The notes under the pieces: generated by a model | Told to the model about the DNA's origin: nothing | The model's database searches: none | Seen by the model: the letters and a program-made list of their open reading frames with translations, nothing else | Shown: one piece after another, positions 29,681 through 42,277 of the stretch | Numbering within the stretch: the stretch's first letter is position 1 | Layout: the number at the start of each line of letters is the position of its first letter | Made by a program: the position numbers and the translations under genes | Assembly (NCBI GenBank): GCA_946122785.1 | Contig: CAMGYJ010000010.1 | Coordinates: forward strand, 14,669,467-14,733,466 | DNA from: Linum tenue | Lineage: Eukaryota; Streptophyta; Magnoliopsida; Malpighiales; Linaceae | DNA: 64,000 nucleotides | Direction of reading: 5' to 3'

Positions 29681-32254
29681 TCTCGGTATCAGAGCCCGGT
29701 TCCGATCGGAGAGTTCTTCCCAACTCCGTCAGGGACAGCTTAGAAACCGGAGAACCAACGATGGTAACGACGAAATCCATGAAGGCAGCAGAGAAAGCGG
29801 AGAAGGCGAATCAGGCGGGTGACAAGGGCGCCGATGCAGGTGACGACGGGGTCGATGGGGCTGTGGAGGATCTGACCGGCAATGAGGAGTTGAGGAGGGA
29901 TCTGGAGGCGCAGGCGAGGAGACAGGCGCGGGTGGAGGAAGAGTTGGGAGAACTGCAGGAGAGGGCTAGGGAGCAAGGCCAAACCCTTGATGCTCTGACA
30001 GGAGCTGTGAAGGCACTGGCGGGACAGGTGGGTGACTTGGTGGCGGCCCTGAAGAAATCAGGGATCGAAGCTGGCGGCGGCGGCCAGTTGCACGGGGAGG
30101 ACGGCGCGCCAGGGGAGGGGTCGATGTCGGTGGAGGCGGCCGGCGACCACGGCGCCGCGCGGGCCTCGGCGAACACGGCGGCGGAGGGGCGAGGAGAGAA
30201 GGGCGGCGCGGCGGCCAACCCTAACCGGCTGGGGTTGCGTGCGGGCCAGGTCTCCTTTGGCCCAACCATCAAAGATGGGCTGCTTCCGACTCCCTCGGCC
30301 CAGGAGAAGGCGCGCGCGCGGGGCAAGGCCAAGATGGCAGAGTACGTGGGCTTGGATGAAGAAGAGTTGATGGGCTTGGAGCAGGAGTATGATCATGAGC
30401 CGTGGCCCAATGAGCCGAATGGGCCCGGGGAGGATTATAACAGGGATGAAGGAAGCCATATGGGCCGAGCTGGGACGGAAGGCGGGCCAGGTGGGAAGCG
30501 GCGAGAAGCGGACCGCGGCTGGGAGGTGGGTCGGCCGAGCTCCATGGGCCGGGGACCCGCGGGCCGGGCTGAGTATGCGGGCCGGGCGGGGTCGAGCAGG
30601 GGCCCAAGCGGTCGGGTCGAAACCGGTCGGGTCGAACCCGGTCGGACCGAACCCGGTCGGACCAGGACCGAACCAGGGCAGCAGCTGGCGCCAAGGGGGA
30701 ACGGGCAGCAGGGGCTTTCCGGCTCGCCAAGGTCAGTTTGACGAGCCTAGTGGCAATCAACCGCCGTTTGTGAATCAGCACGGCACTGGTAGGGAATTCA
30801 TGGGATCAGGAACGGGTGATCAGAGGCAGAGAAATGAGATGGGCCGAGGACGGGGACATCAAGAGGAGGAGGAAGGAGAGTGGGAGTATGAAGGGGGACA
30901 CCGGTACTCGCAGCATTATCACCGCGAGGCGCCGGGGTATGGGAGGCACGCTGGTTACTCCCGAGGTGGTGAGGAGGAAGATGACATGGTGTTTCGAGCT
31001 AAGCCCCCAACCATTGAGTTCCCAAAATTCAATGGCAGGGAGGATGCAGGTCTGTGGCTATACTCCGCAGAACGGTGGTTCAAGAACCATCCCACTAGAG
31101 AGGAACGGAAGGCTCAGTTGGCGTCCTTCTATTTAGAGGGGGATGCATTGCAGTGGTGGGAATGGATGGAGTGGACCTATGCTGAAGCTCGAACGCTGAT
31201 TACCTGGCCGATGTTCAAGGAGGAGCTGAGGTATCAGTTTGGCAAGTCGGAAGGGTGGGCCCCGGAGCAGCTGGCGAAGCTGCGCCAGACTGGGACAGTG
31301 GCGGAGTATCGAGCAGAGTTCTTTAAACTGGGTAACCAGTGCAAGGGCGTACCGGAGGAGACATTGGTGGGTCTGTGCATGGCGGGACTCCGGCCAGAGA
31401 TCGCAGCGGCTGTGCGGGTATTTGAGCCCGATTCACTTCGAGCTGTTTTCCGTCTTGCAGGTAATAAGGAGGAGGAGCTGGCTAGTTGGCGGGGCGTGAT
31501 AGGCCGCTACCAGAAGCCGGCCGGGGGAGGAGGCGGTGGTAGCAGCGCGAGTGGGGGAACGAGTGGAGCTGCATCGGGGCCTAGTTCGGGAGGGGGTGCG
31601 GCGGCTGGCCCACCTGCGGCTGTCATTCGAACGGGACCGAGGCCACCACCCAAGGGATTTAGGATGCTATCTCCGGCCGAGATCGAGCAGAAGAGGCGGG
31701 AAGGGAAGTGTTTCAACTGTGACGAGCGGTTTACCTTTGGTCACAAGTGCGGGAAGCCTGATTTGATGTTCTTGGTGGGACGATGGGAAGACGAGGCGGA
31801 GGATGAGATGGTGGAGGAACCCGGAGCAGAGCAAGAGAAGCCGCAACCTTGAGGACAAGGTTGTTTTCCAAGGAGGCGGGGATGTTAGAAACAAACACTT
31901 TACAGCTTTTCATTATTTCGTATTATTGTCGGTTTTGATAATTGGGGGACCATTTGGGGTATTTTCGTTATATGGGTAGCAGTTAGGTATTTGGCGGATT
32001 ATATAATCTGCAGTAGGAGTTATTTTGTCATTAAGCAATCAATTACAGAAAACCTAAATCCTAATTTCTCCCTCTCTCTCTCTCTCCCTAGCGCCGAACT
32101 TCCTCTCTCTTTCCCTCTCTCTTTGGCCGATCGGCAGCCATCCTTCCCCTTTCTTCTTCCTAAATTCCCTAATTCTAATCCCTAGCTTGATCAATCGCTA
32201 GTTGGTCTAGCTAATTTCCCAATTCTACAACTGTTAGAAACCTTGTTTCTAACA
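29309..32254 (+). mobile_element. Element B3 (Gag-only)
   Basis: LTRs 29309-29680 and 31883-32254, each shared with a neighbour. Both are followed by TCTCGGTATCAG, one extra C at the start of the primer site, and both carry CAATCGCTAG where other copies have CAATCCCTAG. The B3 unit is thus likely a tandem copy of its neighbour. Confidence 0.9.
29761..31852 (+). pseudogene. gag: B3 gag, frameshifted
   Basis: Two bases are missing near 30690 (GGCGCC where others have GGCGCGCC), ending the first frame at 30741. The Gag domain and knuckle continue in another frame to 31852. One Arg to Trp change (EWTYAEAR) near 31170. Confidence 0.9.
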
Positions 32255-34818
32255 TCTCGGTATCAGAGCCCGGTTCCGATCGGAGAGTTCTTCCCAACTC
32301 CGTCAGGGACAGCTTAGAAACCGGAGAACCAACGATGGTAACGACGAAATCCATGAAGGCAGCAGAGAAAGCGGAGAAGGCGAATCAGGCGGGTGACAAG
32401 GGCGCCGATGCAGGTGACGACGGGGTCGATGGGGCTGTGGAGGATCTGACCGGCAATGAGGAGTTGAGGAGGGATCTGGAGGCGCAGGCGAGGAGACAGG
32501 CGCGGGTGGAGGAAGAGTTGGGAGAACTGCAGGAGAGGGCTAGGGAGCAAGGCCAAACCCTTGATGCTCTGACAGGAGCTGTGAAGGCACTGGCGGGACA
32601 GGTGGGTGACTTGGTGGCGGCCCTGAAGAAATCAGGGATCGAAGCTGGCGGCGGCGGCCAGTTGCACGGGGAGGACGGCGCGCCAGGGGAGGGGTCGATG
32701 TCGGTGGAGGCGGCCGGCGACCACGGCGCCGCGCGGGCCTCGGCGAACACGGCGGCGGAGGGGCGAGGAGAGAAGGGCGGCGCGGCGGCCAACCCTAACC
32801 GGCTGGGGTTGCGTGCGGGCCAGGTCTCCTTTGGCCCAACCATCAAAGATGGGCTGCTTCCGACTCCCTCGGCCCAGGAGAAGGCGCGCGCGCGGGGCAA
32901 GGCCAAGATGGCAGAGTACGTGGGCTTGGATGAAGAAGAGTTGATGGGCTTGGAGCAGGAGTATGATCATGAGCCGTGGCCCAATGAGCCGAATGGGCCC
33001 GGGGAGGATTATAACAGGGATGAAGGAAGCCATATGGGCCGAGCTGGGACGGAAGGCGGGCCAGGTGGGAAGCGGCGAGAAGCGGACCGCGGCTGGGAGG
33101 TGGGTCGGCCGAGCTCCATGGGCCGGGGACCCGCGGGCCGGGCTGAGTATGCGGGCCGGGCGGGGTCGAGCAGGGCCCAAGCGATCGGGTCGAAACCGGT
33201 CGGGTCGAACCCGGTCGGACCGAACCCGGTCGGACCAGGACCGAACCAGGGCAGCAGCTGGCGCGCCAAGGGGGAACGGGCAGCAGGGGCTTTCCGGCTC
33301 GCCAAGGTCAGTTTGACGAGCCTAGTGGCAATCAACCGCCGTTTGTGAATCAGCACGGCACTGGTAGGGAATTCATGGGATCAGGAACGGGTGATCAGAG
33401 GCAGAGAAATGAGATGGGCCGAGGACGGGGACATCAAGAGGAGGAGGAAGGAGAGTGGGAGTATGAAGGGGGACACCGGTACTCGCAGCATTATCACCGC
33501 GAGGCGCCGGGGTATGGGAGGCACGCTGGTTACTCCCGAGGTGGTGAGGAGGAAGATGACATGGTGTTTCGAGCTAAGCCCCCAACCATTGAGTTCCCAA
33601 AATTCAATGGCAGGGAGGATGCAGGTCTGTGGCTATACTCCGCAGAACGGTGGTTCAAGAACCATCCCACTAGAGAGGAACGGAAGGCTCAGTTGGCGTC
33701 CTTCTATTTAGAGGGGGATGCATTGCAGTGGTGGGAATGGATGGAGCGGACCTATGCTGAAGCTCGAACGCTGATTACCTGGCCGATGTTCAAGGAGGAG
33801 CTGAGGTATCAGTTTGGCAAGTCGGAAGGGTGGGCCCCGGAGCAGCTGGCGAAGCTGCGCCAGACTGGGACAGTGGCGGAGTATCGAGCAGAGTTCTTTA
33901 AACTGGGTAACCAGTGCAAGGGCGTACCGGAGGAGACATTGGTGGGTCTGTGCATGGCGGGACTCCGGCCAGAGATCGCAGCGGCTGTGCGGGTATTTGA
34001 GCCCGATTCACTTCGAGCTGTTTTCCGTCTTGCAGGTAATAAGGAGGAGGAGCTGGCTAGTTGGCGGGGCGTGATAGGCCGCTACCAGAAGCCGGCCGGG
34101 GGAGGAGGCGGTGGTAGCAGCGCGAGTGGGGGAACGAGTGGAGCTGCATCGGGGCCTAGTTCGGGAGGGGGTGCGGCGGCTGGCCCACCTGCGGCTGTCA
34201 TTCGAACGGGACCGAGGCCACCACCCAAGGGATTTAGGACGCTATCTCCGGCCGAGATCGAGCAGAAGAGGCGGGAAGGGAAGTGTTTCAACTGTGACGA
34301 GCGGTTTACCTTTGGTCACAAGTGCGGGAAGCCTGATTTGATGTTCTTGGTGGGACGATGGGAAGACGAGGCGGAGGATGAGATGGTGGAGGAACCCGGA
34401 GCAGAGCAAGAGAAGCCGCAACCTTGAGGACAAGGTTGTTTTCCAAGGAGGCGGGGTCCCGTTAGAAACAAACACTTTACAGCTTTTCATTATTTCGTAT
34501 TATTGTCGGTTTTGATAATTGGGGGACCATTTGGGGTATTTTCGTTATATGGGTAGCAGTTAGGTATTTGGCGGATTATATAATCTGCAGTAGGAGTTAT
34601 TTTGTCATTAAGCAATCAATTACAGAAAACCTAAATCCTAATTTCTCCCTCTCTCTCTCTCTCCCTAGCGCCGAACTTCCTCTCTCTTTCCCTCTCTCTT
34701 TGGCCGATCGGCAGCCATCCTTCCCCTTTCTTCTTCCTAAATTCCCTAATTCTAATCCCTAGCTTGATCAATCCCTAGTTGGTCTAGCTAATTTCCCAAT
34801 TCTACAACTGTTAGAAAC
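31883..34818 (+). mobile_element. Element B4 (Gag-only)
   Basis: 5' LTR 31883-32254 shared with B3; 3' LTR 34461-34818 damaged at both ends. At its start GGGGTCCCGTTAG replaces GGGGATGTTAG. Its end stops inside the U5 hairpin and is followed by the filler AATTGGGATA. Confidence 0.88.
32335..34427 (+). pseudogene. gag: B4 gag, frameshifted
   Basis: One G is missing at about 33173 (CAGGGCCC against CAGGGGCCC), so the first frame ends at 33348. The Gag domain and knuckle stay open in the other frame to 34427. Confidence 0.9.
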
Positions 34819-34828
34819 AATTGGGATA

Positions 34829-35033
34829 TGTTAGAAACAAAGTTTCTAACGGATTTGATATTTGGGGATTAGGGTTTATACGAATAGAATTAGGGATTGA
34901 GATTGGGGATTTGGGGAAGAAGAAGAATAGAATAGAGAATCGGCCGAGGCTTTGGAGGGATAGGGATCGAGAATTGAGAGGATAGAGAGAGATTAGATTT
35001 TAGGAGATTATTTGATAATTCTTTCTTGATTGA
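34829..35033 (-). repeat. Class D LTR fragment, R-U5 only
   Basis: Minus-oriented part of the D LTR, corresponding to 37914-38119. It begins 31 bases after the TATA box of that LTR, the predicted transcription start, and runs to the U5 end. This is the extent of minus-strand strong-stop cDNA. Confidence 0.7.
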
Positions 35034-37754
35034 TGTTAGAAACAAAGTTTCTAACGGGATTTGAATTGGGTGATATTTGGGAATTTAGGGATTGAGAGGA
35101 TAGAATTAGGGATTTGGGAAAGAATTGGGGAAGAACAGAAGAGAATCGGCCTAGGCCTTTAGAGGGATTGAGATCGAGAATAGGGAAGATAGGGAGATTA
35201 GGGTTTAGGGAATTCTTTGATAATTCTTTATTGACTGATCATAACGTAGACTCAAAGTACATATTTATAGGGAATACTAGGTAACCCTAATAATAAACCT
35301 AATCCTACTAAATAACTACTAACCTTATTGATAATTATCCTAATAATAATTATATTAATAAATAAAGAAACCCTACATAAATCGGTTTCTAACATCTCCT
35401 CCCCCTTCAGACCAACCTTGCCCTCAAGGTTGACCAACTTGACCCACTCTGCCACGTTCTCCGTGTAATCCGCATCCTTCCTGCGCTTTCTTTTCTTCCA
35501 ATCATGCTCAACTCCTTGATTTGGCCTTTCTTCTTCGACCTTCTGATGCCGCTGCAAAGTTGTAAGCTTCAATTCTGATGGCCCAATCCTCGTGTCCTCG
35601 AAGTATTCAAACTTCAATAATTCCTCCTTTATTAGCATCGCGCTCCAGCAACTTATTGAATCAAAAAGTACTTTCTTGTGTAAGTCCCCATCATTATGTA
35701 CCAGCTCATCAAGGCCTTCGAACTTCTTTGTTGGAGCTGACTCATAACCTTGGTTTGTTGCTTCTTTAAATACTGATGGTTTATGCTTCCTTGAGAGCAC
35801 ATTTACCAAGCCCACATATTCATCATTCTCTCCTTCCAAGCCCACACCATATAATAGAGATTCAACTAAACAACCCATTTGAGTACCGGACCTTTCATGA
35901 CACAGCCCATCATCTCCTCGAGGCCCGCTAGGCCTTCCATGACTAGGCCTATTACTTAATCCCTGTTCAGCCCATTGAGATTCTAATTTCGGTCCATTTT
36001 GCTTATCTGATCGGCCCAACTGATCCCAAATCTTGGCCTGCCCTCCTGACCTTTCCGACCCACAGCAGGCCCACTCTTTTGGCCAACATTCGGCCCAAAT
36101 CGCTTTCACCTTTGGCCCGCTCTGCTGCTCTGCCCTCAACTCGCACCATGGGCCCGGCCAGCCTCTTACGAGCCCAAGTCGGCCCATCCTTACTAGCGGC
36201 GCCTCACAACATGCCCAGCCCAACGAGTTCAGCTGCTGCACTACTCGACCCAAGGATGGCACCCTAGGGTTTGCGAGAAGACTGCCGCCGTCCTCCATCA
36301 CTCGGCCCGATTTCCTCAGTCGATTAGGGCTTGCGGTCCAAACATCCGAGCTAAAGGCCCAACATGCTTGGCCCGATCGAAAGAACTGCTGCTGTCGTGC
36401 CCCTCGATCCGAATCAGGAGGCCTAGGGTTTTTGAAAACACAGCTGCCACCATCCTTCTTCGTCTTCCTCTTCCTCATCGCGCCGCCCGCCGTCGATGCC
36501 TCCTCTTCCGCCGTCAACTGCTCCTCCGACCAACGCACCCGGCGACGAGGCTGCCTCTCCCCGCCGTTCGATGCGACAGCTGTCGCCGCCAGTTGAGCTG
36601 CCAAAGATCGTGCCGCCTCTTCTCCCTTTGCGACCGACGGGCAGATTGCCTTGCCGGATTCTCGAGCAGCGCGCGGAGAGGTGATGCCGTCGGCGCATCT
36701 CTCCCTCTCTGTTACCTCGTTCGTCGAGCTGAACCGCCGGCGAAAAATCCCGGCAACGCCCCGCGTCATCTTCGACGCTTCCTTCTCCAGCTCTGGCGAC
36801 GCAGCCAGGCCTGTCGCCGCCTCGTCCCGACTAGTCTCCTCCTTCCGTAATGCCTTCATCTCCGTAGCCGCGATAGAAGACTCCCCGCCGCTCGCTCCTT
36901 CCTTCTTCTCCAGCGGCTTCTCCTTCGATGACTCCTTCCTCTCCACCTCTTGCAACGCCCGAGGAAGCTCAACACTGCCTCTCTCCTTCTCCATCTCCGG
37001 CGGATTCCTCTTCAACTGCGATTGAGGTTAGCCCTCAATCGGGAGAGAGAGAGAGCCGCAGCCGCCCTCTTCTTCGCGTGCCGTCGCGCGCGCCTCGGCC
37101 ACGGGCGCTCCGTCCCAGCCGCCGCCTTCCACCCCGCTCGCCCGGATGCACGAGCCGCGTCCCGCGCCGTCGCCTCGGTCGGCGTCAGCGAGCGCCGCCA
37201 GCCGCGCGCCCTCCTTCTCTGTCGCGGCGCCTCGCGCCGGCTCCCTCTTCCAGGAGTTCGCGATTTGCCATAACTCCTCTCGCAACTTAGCCCATGACTG
37301 CTCTGATTTTTCCATGTCGATGCTCCGGTTTCTCAGCTGTCCCTGATAGAGTTGAGACGAACTCACCGATCGAAACCGGGCTCTGATACCAGATGTTAGA
37401 AACAAAGTTTCTAACGGGATTTGAATTGGGTGATATTTGGGAATTTAGGGATTGAGAGGATAGAATTAGGGATTTGGGAAAGAATTGGGGAAGAACAGAA
37501 GAGAATCGGCCTAGGCCTTTAGAGGGATTGAGATCGAGAATAGGGAAGATAGGGAGATTAGGGTTTAGGGAATTCTTTGATAATTCTTTATTGACTGATC
37601 ATAACGTAGACTCAAAGTACATATTTATAGGGAATACTAGGTAACCCTAATAATAAACCTAATCCTACTAAATAACTACTAACCTTATTGATAATTATCC
37701 TAATAATAATTATATTAATAAATAAAGAAACCCTACATAAATCGGTTTCTAACA
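35034..37754 (-). mobile_element. Element A2
   Basis: Full class A element: LTRs 35034-35394 and 37394-37754, primer site and leader next to the latter, polypurine tract next to the former. The left join shares GAT with the D fragment; the right join with D1 reads TAACATGATGTTAG, one base shorter than the TCGA join. Confidence 0.9.
35252..37315 (-). pseudogene. A2 ORF with ochre codon
   Basis: As the A1 ORF, ATG at 37315, but AAA to TAA at 37030-37028 stops translation after 95 codons. The remainder stays open to 35252. Confidence 0.85.
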
Positions 37755-37757
37755 TGA

Positions 37758-38119
37758 TGTTAGAAACCGAGTTATCTAGGGTTTCTATATTTATTATTTT
37801 CATTATTATTAGGGTAAGTCTTATTAAGGTTAGTAGTCATTTAATAGAATTAGGTTTATTATTAGGGTTTTCCAGTCTTTCGTTATAAATATGTACTTTG
37901 CGTTTTATTCAGAATCAATCAAGAAAGAATTATCAAATAATCTCCTAAAACCTAATCTCTCTCTATCCTCTCAATTCTCGATCCCTATCCCTCCAAAGCC
38001 TCGGCCGATTCTCTATTCTATTCTTCTTCTTCCCCAAATCCCCAATCTCAATCCCTAATTCTATTCGTATAAACCCTAATCCCCAAATATCAAATCCGTT
38101 AGAAACTTTGTTTCTAACA
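37758..38119 (+). repeat. D1 5' LTR (362 bp)
   Basis: TGTTAGAAACCGAG...TTTCTAACA, TATAAAT at 37884-37890, R-U5 related to class A. The only full D LTR in the window. Confidence 0.88.
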
Positions 38120-39516
38120 TCTGGTATCAGAGCCCGGTTTCGATCGGTGAGTTCGTCTCAACTCTATCAGGGACAGCTGAGAAACCGGAGCATCGACATG
38201 GAAAAATCAGAGCAGTCATGGGCTAAGTTGCGAGAGGAGTTATGGCAAATCGCGAACTCCTGGAAGAGGGAGCCGGCGCGAGGCGCCGCGACAGAGAAGG
38301 AGGGCGCGCGGCTGGCGGCGCTCGCTGACGCCGACCGAGGCGACGGCGCGGGACGCGGCTCGTGCGTCCGGGCGAGCGGGGTGGAAGGCGGCGGCTGGGA
38401 CGGAGGGCCCGGGGCCGACGGGCGCGCGACGGCGCATGGGCAGGCCGGCCGAGGCGAGGAAGGAGCCGCGCGGCAGGAGGCTGCGCGCGCGACAGCGGGT
38501 GGCGGCGCCGGGCAGAGCCCATTCGTCGGGGCTGGCGGGGAGGCGCCGGGAAGCGCGCGGCCGGCGAAGGAGTCGGGGTCGCCGATAGCTCCAGTCGCGG
38601 CGACGATGGCGGAGCGAAGGACCGGCGCTGCAGGCGGCGAGCCGGAGAGGGGAGAGCTGGGGAAGTTGCAGCCGACGGTCCAGACAACCCGCGCGGCGGG
38701 GAGGAGCGGACGAGTGATGACGGCGCCAGCGAGGCCGGAGGAGAACTGGTCTCGCCGTCGCTGGGTGGCGGGTGGCGCGGCGAGGAAGACGAAGCCGAAG
38801 AAGGAGGGTGGCTGCTGTGTCTTTGAAAACCCTAGGCTTCCTGATTTGGGTCGAGGAGCAGGACAACATCAGCTCTCTCTCTCGGGCCAGGCGGATTGGG
38901 CTGCTCCTTGGTATGGGCCGAAAGCCAACCCAAGTTTGGGTTACAAGTTGGCTAGTGGAATGAAGGCTGCTGGTCTGAAGTGGGAGGTGAATTGGACTTC
39001 TCATGGGCCAATTCTTTGGCCCACTCTGGGCCCAGCAGATCAACTTAGAAGACATAAGTTTAGAGTGAAGTGGGCCAAAGAAGGGATTGGGCCGAAAAGA
39101 GCCATCAGATTTCAAGGAACTAATGGGCTGGGTGCTCAAAGAGAGCTTAGGCCCGAAATAGGTTGTTTAGTTGAATCTCTATTATATGGTGTGGGCTTGG
39201 AAGAAATAGAAGATGAAATTCATGGGCTTAGAGGATGGGCTCAAAGAAGAAAGACTCTATGATTCTTATATTGTGGAGTTTGAAAAGGATGATGGAGGGA
39301 TATTTGATCATGGTTGCAACCTGCGTCACGTGTGTTGGGAAGAGGCCATTGGAGTCGGAGTCGCTGGTGTGGGTTTCATTCGAGCAATGGAGCACAATTG
39401 GAAGACACGAAAGCGCAAGGAGTGGAGAAGACAAAACGCGGATTGCGCGGGAGATGTGAAGAAATGGGTCGAGTCGATCAACCTTGAGGGCAAGGTTGGT
39501 CTGAAGGGGGAGGAGA
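37758..39516 (+). mobile_element. Element D1 (non-autonomous, class D)
   Basis: 5' LTR 37758-38119, primer site and leader 38120-38197, ORF, then hairpin (39480-39497) and AAGGGGGAGGAGA. The expected D 3' LTR is absent; only the first 23 bases of a class B LTR follow. The U5 part of its LTR resembles class A while U3 differs. Confidence 0.85.
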
Positions 39517-39527
39517 TGTTAGAAACA
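38198..39527 (+). pseudogene. Class D ORF, related to class A, frameshifted near its end
   Basis: The ATG at 38198 gives MEKSEQSWAKLREELWQIAN, the same start as class A. The next ~65 residues match class A, then an unrelated Gly/Ala-rich stretch, then blocks in common with A (CVFENPRLPDLGRGAG, GCLVESLLYGVGLE). The first frame stops at 39262. An overlapping frame from about 39213 continues homology to the A tail (EHNWKTRKRKEWRRQNADCAGDV) and ends in VNLEGKVGL-type residues over the hairpin. The function is unknown. The middle of the element, about 38865-39250, is rich in TGGGCC/TGGGCT. Confidence 0.6.
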
Positions 39528-39556
39528 AACACTTTACAGAGAAGGAGGGCGCCAGA
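39517..39556. other. Mosaic filler at the D1/A3 join
   Basis: 23 bases of the class B LTR start, then AGAAGGAGGGCGC from the A/D coding region (joined at ACAG microhomology), then CCAGA, a primer-site end, directly before the A3 LTR. Confidence 0.75.
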
Positions 39557-42277
39557 TGTTAGAAACAAAGTTTCTAACGGGATTTGAATTGGGTGATATT
39601 TGGGAATTTAGGGATTGAGAGGATAGAATTAGGGATTTGGGAAAGAATTGGGGAAGAACAGAAGAGAATCGGCCTAGGCCTTTAGAGGGATTGAGATCGA
39701 GAATAGGGAAGATAGGGAGATTAGGGTTTAGGGAATTCTTTGATAATTCTTTATTGACTGATCATAACGTAGACTCAAAGTACATATTTATAGGGAATAC
39801 TAGGTAACCCTAATAATAAACCTAATCCTACTAAATAACTACTAACCTTATTGATAATTATCCTAATAATAATTATATTAATAAATAAAGAAACCCTACA
39901 TAAATCGGTTTCTAACATCTCCTCCCCCTTCAGACCAACCTTGCCCTCAAGGTTGACCAACTTGACCCACTCTGCCACGTTCTCCGTGTAATCCGCATCC
40001 TTCCTGCGCTTTCTTTTCTTCCAATCATGCTCAACTCCTTGATTTGGCCTTTCTTCTTCGACCTTCTGATGCCGCTGCAAAGTTGTAAGCTTCAATTCTG
40101 ATGGCCCAATCCTCGTGTCCTCGAAGTATTCAAACTTCAATAATTCCTCCTTTATTAGCATCGCGCTCCAGCAACTTATTGAATCAAAAAGTACTTTCTT
40201 GTGTAAGTCCCCATCATTATGTACCAGCTCATCAAGGCCTTCGAACTTCTTTGTTGGAGCTGACTCATAACCTTGGTTTGTTGCTTCTTTAAATACTGAT
40301 GGTTTATGCTTCCTTGAGAGCTCATTTACCAAGCCCACATATTCATCATTCTCTCCTTCCAAGCCCACACCATATAATAGAGATTCAACTAAACAACCCA
40401 TTTGAGTCCCGGACCTTTCATGACACAGCCCATCATCTCCTCGAGGCCCGCTAGGCCTTCCATGACTAGGCCTATTACTTAATCCCTGTTCAGCCCATTG
40501 AGATTCTAATTTCGGTCCATTTTGCTTATCTGATCGGCCCAACTGATCCCAAATCTTGGCCTGCCCTCCTGACCTTTCCGACCCACAGCAGGCCCACTCT
40601 TTTGGCCAACATTCGGCCCAAATCGCTTTCACCTTTGGCCCGCTCTGCTGCTCTGCCCTCAACTCGCACCATGGGCCCGGCCAGCCTCTTACGAGCCCAA
40701 GTCGGCCCATCCTTACTAGCGGCGCCTCACAACATGCCCAGCCCAACGAGTTCAGCTGCTGCACTACTCGACCCAAGGATGGCACCCTAGGGTTTGCGAG
40801 AAGACTGCCGCCGTCCTCCATCACTCGGCCCGATTTCCTCAGTCGATTAGGGCTTGCGGTCCAAACATCCGAGCTAAAGGCCCAACATGCTTGGCCCGAT
40901 CGAAAGAACTGCTGCTGTCGTGCCCCTCGATCCGAATCAGGAGGCCTAGGGTTTTTGAAAACACAGCTGCCACCATCCTTCTTCGTCTTCCTCTTCCTCA
41001 TCGCGCCGCCCGCCGTCGATGCCTCCTCTTCCGCCGTCAACTGCTCCTCCGACCAACGCACCCGGCGACGAGGCTGCCTCTCCCCGCCGTTCGATGCGAC
41101 AGCTGTCGCCGCCAGTTGAGCTGCCAAAGATCGTGCCGCCTCTTCTCCCTTTGCGACCGACGGGCAGATTGCCTTGCCGGATTCTCGAGCAGCGCGCGGA
41201 GAGGTGATGCCGTCGGCGCATCTCTCCCTCTCTGTTACCTCGTTCGTCGAGCTGAACCGCCGGTGAAAAATCCCGGCAACGCCCCGCGTCATCTTCGACG
41301 CTTCCTTCTCCAGCTCTGGCGACGCAGCCAGGCCTGTCGCCGCCTCGTCCCGACTAGTCTCCTCCTTCCGTAATGCCTTCATCTCCGTAGCCGCGATAGA
41401 AGACTCCCCGCCGCTCGCTCCTTCCTTCTTCTCCAGCGGCTTCTCCTTCGATGACTCCTTCCTCTCCAACTCTTGCAACGCCCGAGGAAGCTCAACACTG
41501 CCTCTCTCCTTCTCCATCTCCGGCGGATTCCTCTTCAACTGCGATTGAGGTTCGCCCTAAATCGGGAGAGAGAGAGAGCCGCAGCCGCCCTCTTCTTCGC
41601 GTGCCGTCGCGCGCGCCTCGGCCACGGGCGCTCCGTCCCAGCCGCCGCCTTCCACCCCGCTCGCCCGGACGCACGAGCCGCGTCCCGCGCCGTCGCCTCG
41701 GTCGGCGTCAGCGAGCGCCGCCAGCCGCGCGCCCTCCTTCTCTGTCGCGGCGCCTCGCGCCGGCTCCCTCTTCCAGGAGTTCGCGATTTGCCATAACTCC
41801 TCTCGCAACTTAGCCCATGACTGCTCTGATTTTTCCATGTCGATGCTCCGGTTTCTCAGCTGTCCCTGATAGAGTTGAGACGAACTCACCGATCGAAACC
41901 GGGCTCTGATACCAGATGTTAGAAACAAAGTTTCTAACGGGATTTGAATTGGGTGATATTTGGGAATTTAGGGATTGAGAGGATAGAATTAGGGATTTGG
42001 GAAAGAATTGGGGAAGAACAGAAGAGAATCGGCCTAGGCCTTTAGAGGGATTGAGATCGAGAATAGGGAAGATAGGGAGATTAGGGTTTAGGGAATTCTT
42101 TGATAATTCTTTATTGACTGATCATAACGTAGACTCAAAGTACATATTTATAGGGAATACTAGGTAACCCTAATAATAAACCTAATCCTACTAAATAACT
42201 ACTAACCTTATTGATAATTATCCTAATAATAATTATATTAATAAATAAAGAAACCCTACATAAATCGGTTTCTAACA
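39557..42277 (-). mobile_element. Element A3
   Basis: LTRs 39557-39917 and 41917-42277; full internal region. The right LTR is followed by TCGAAGGAG, where plus-strand class A coding sequence begins (A4). Confidence 0.9.
39775..41838 (-). pseudogene. A3 ORF with amber codon
   Basis: ATG at 41838. GAG to TAG at 41559-41557 stops it after 93 codons; the rest is open to 39775. Confidence 0.85.
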
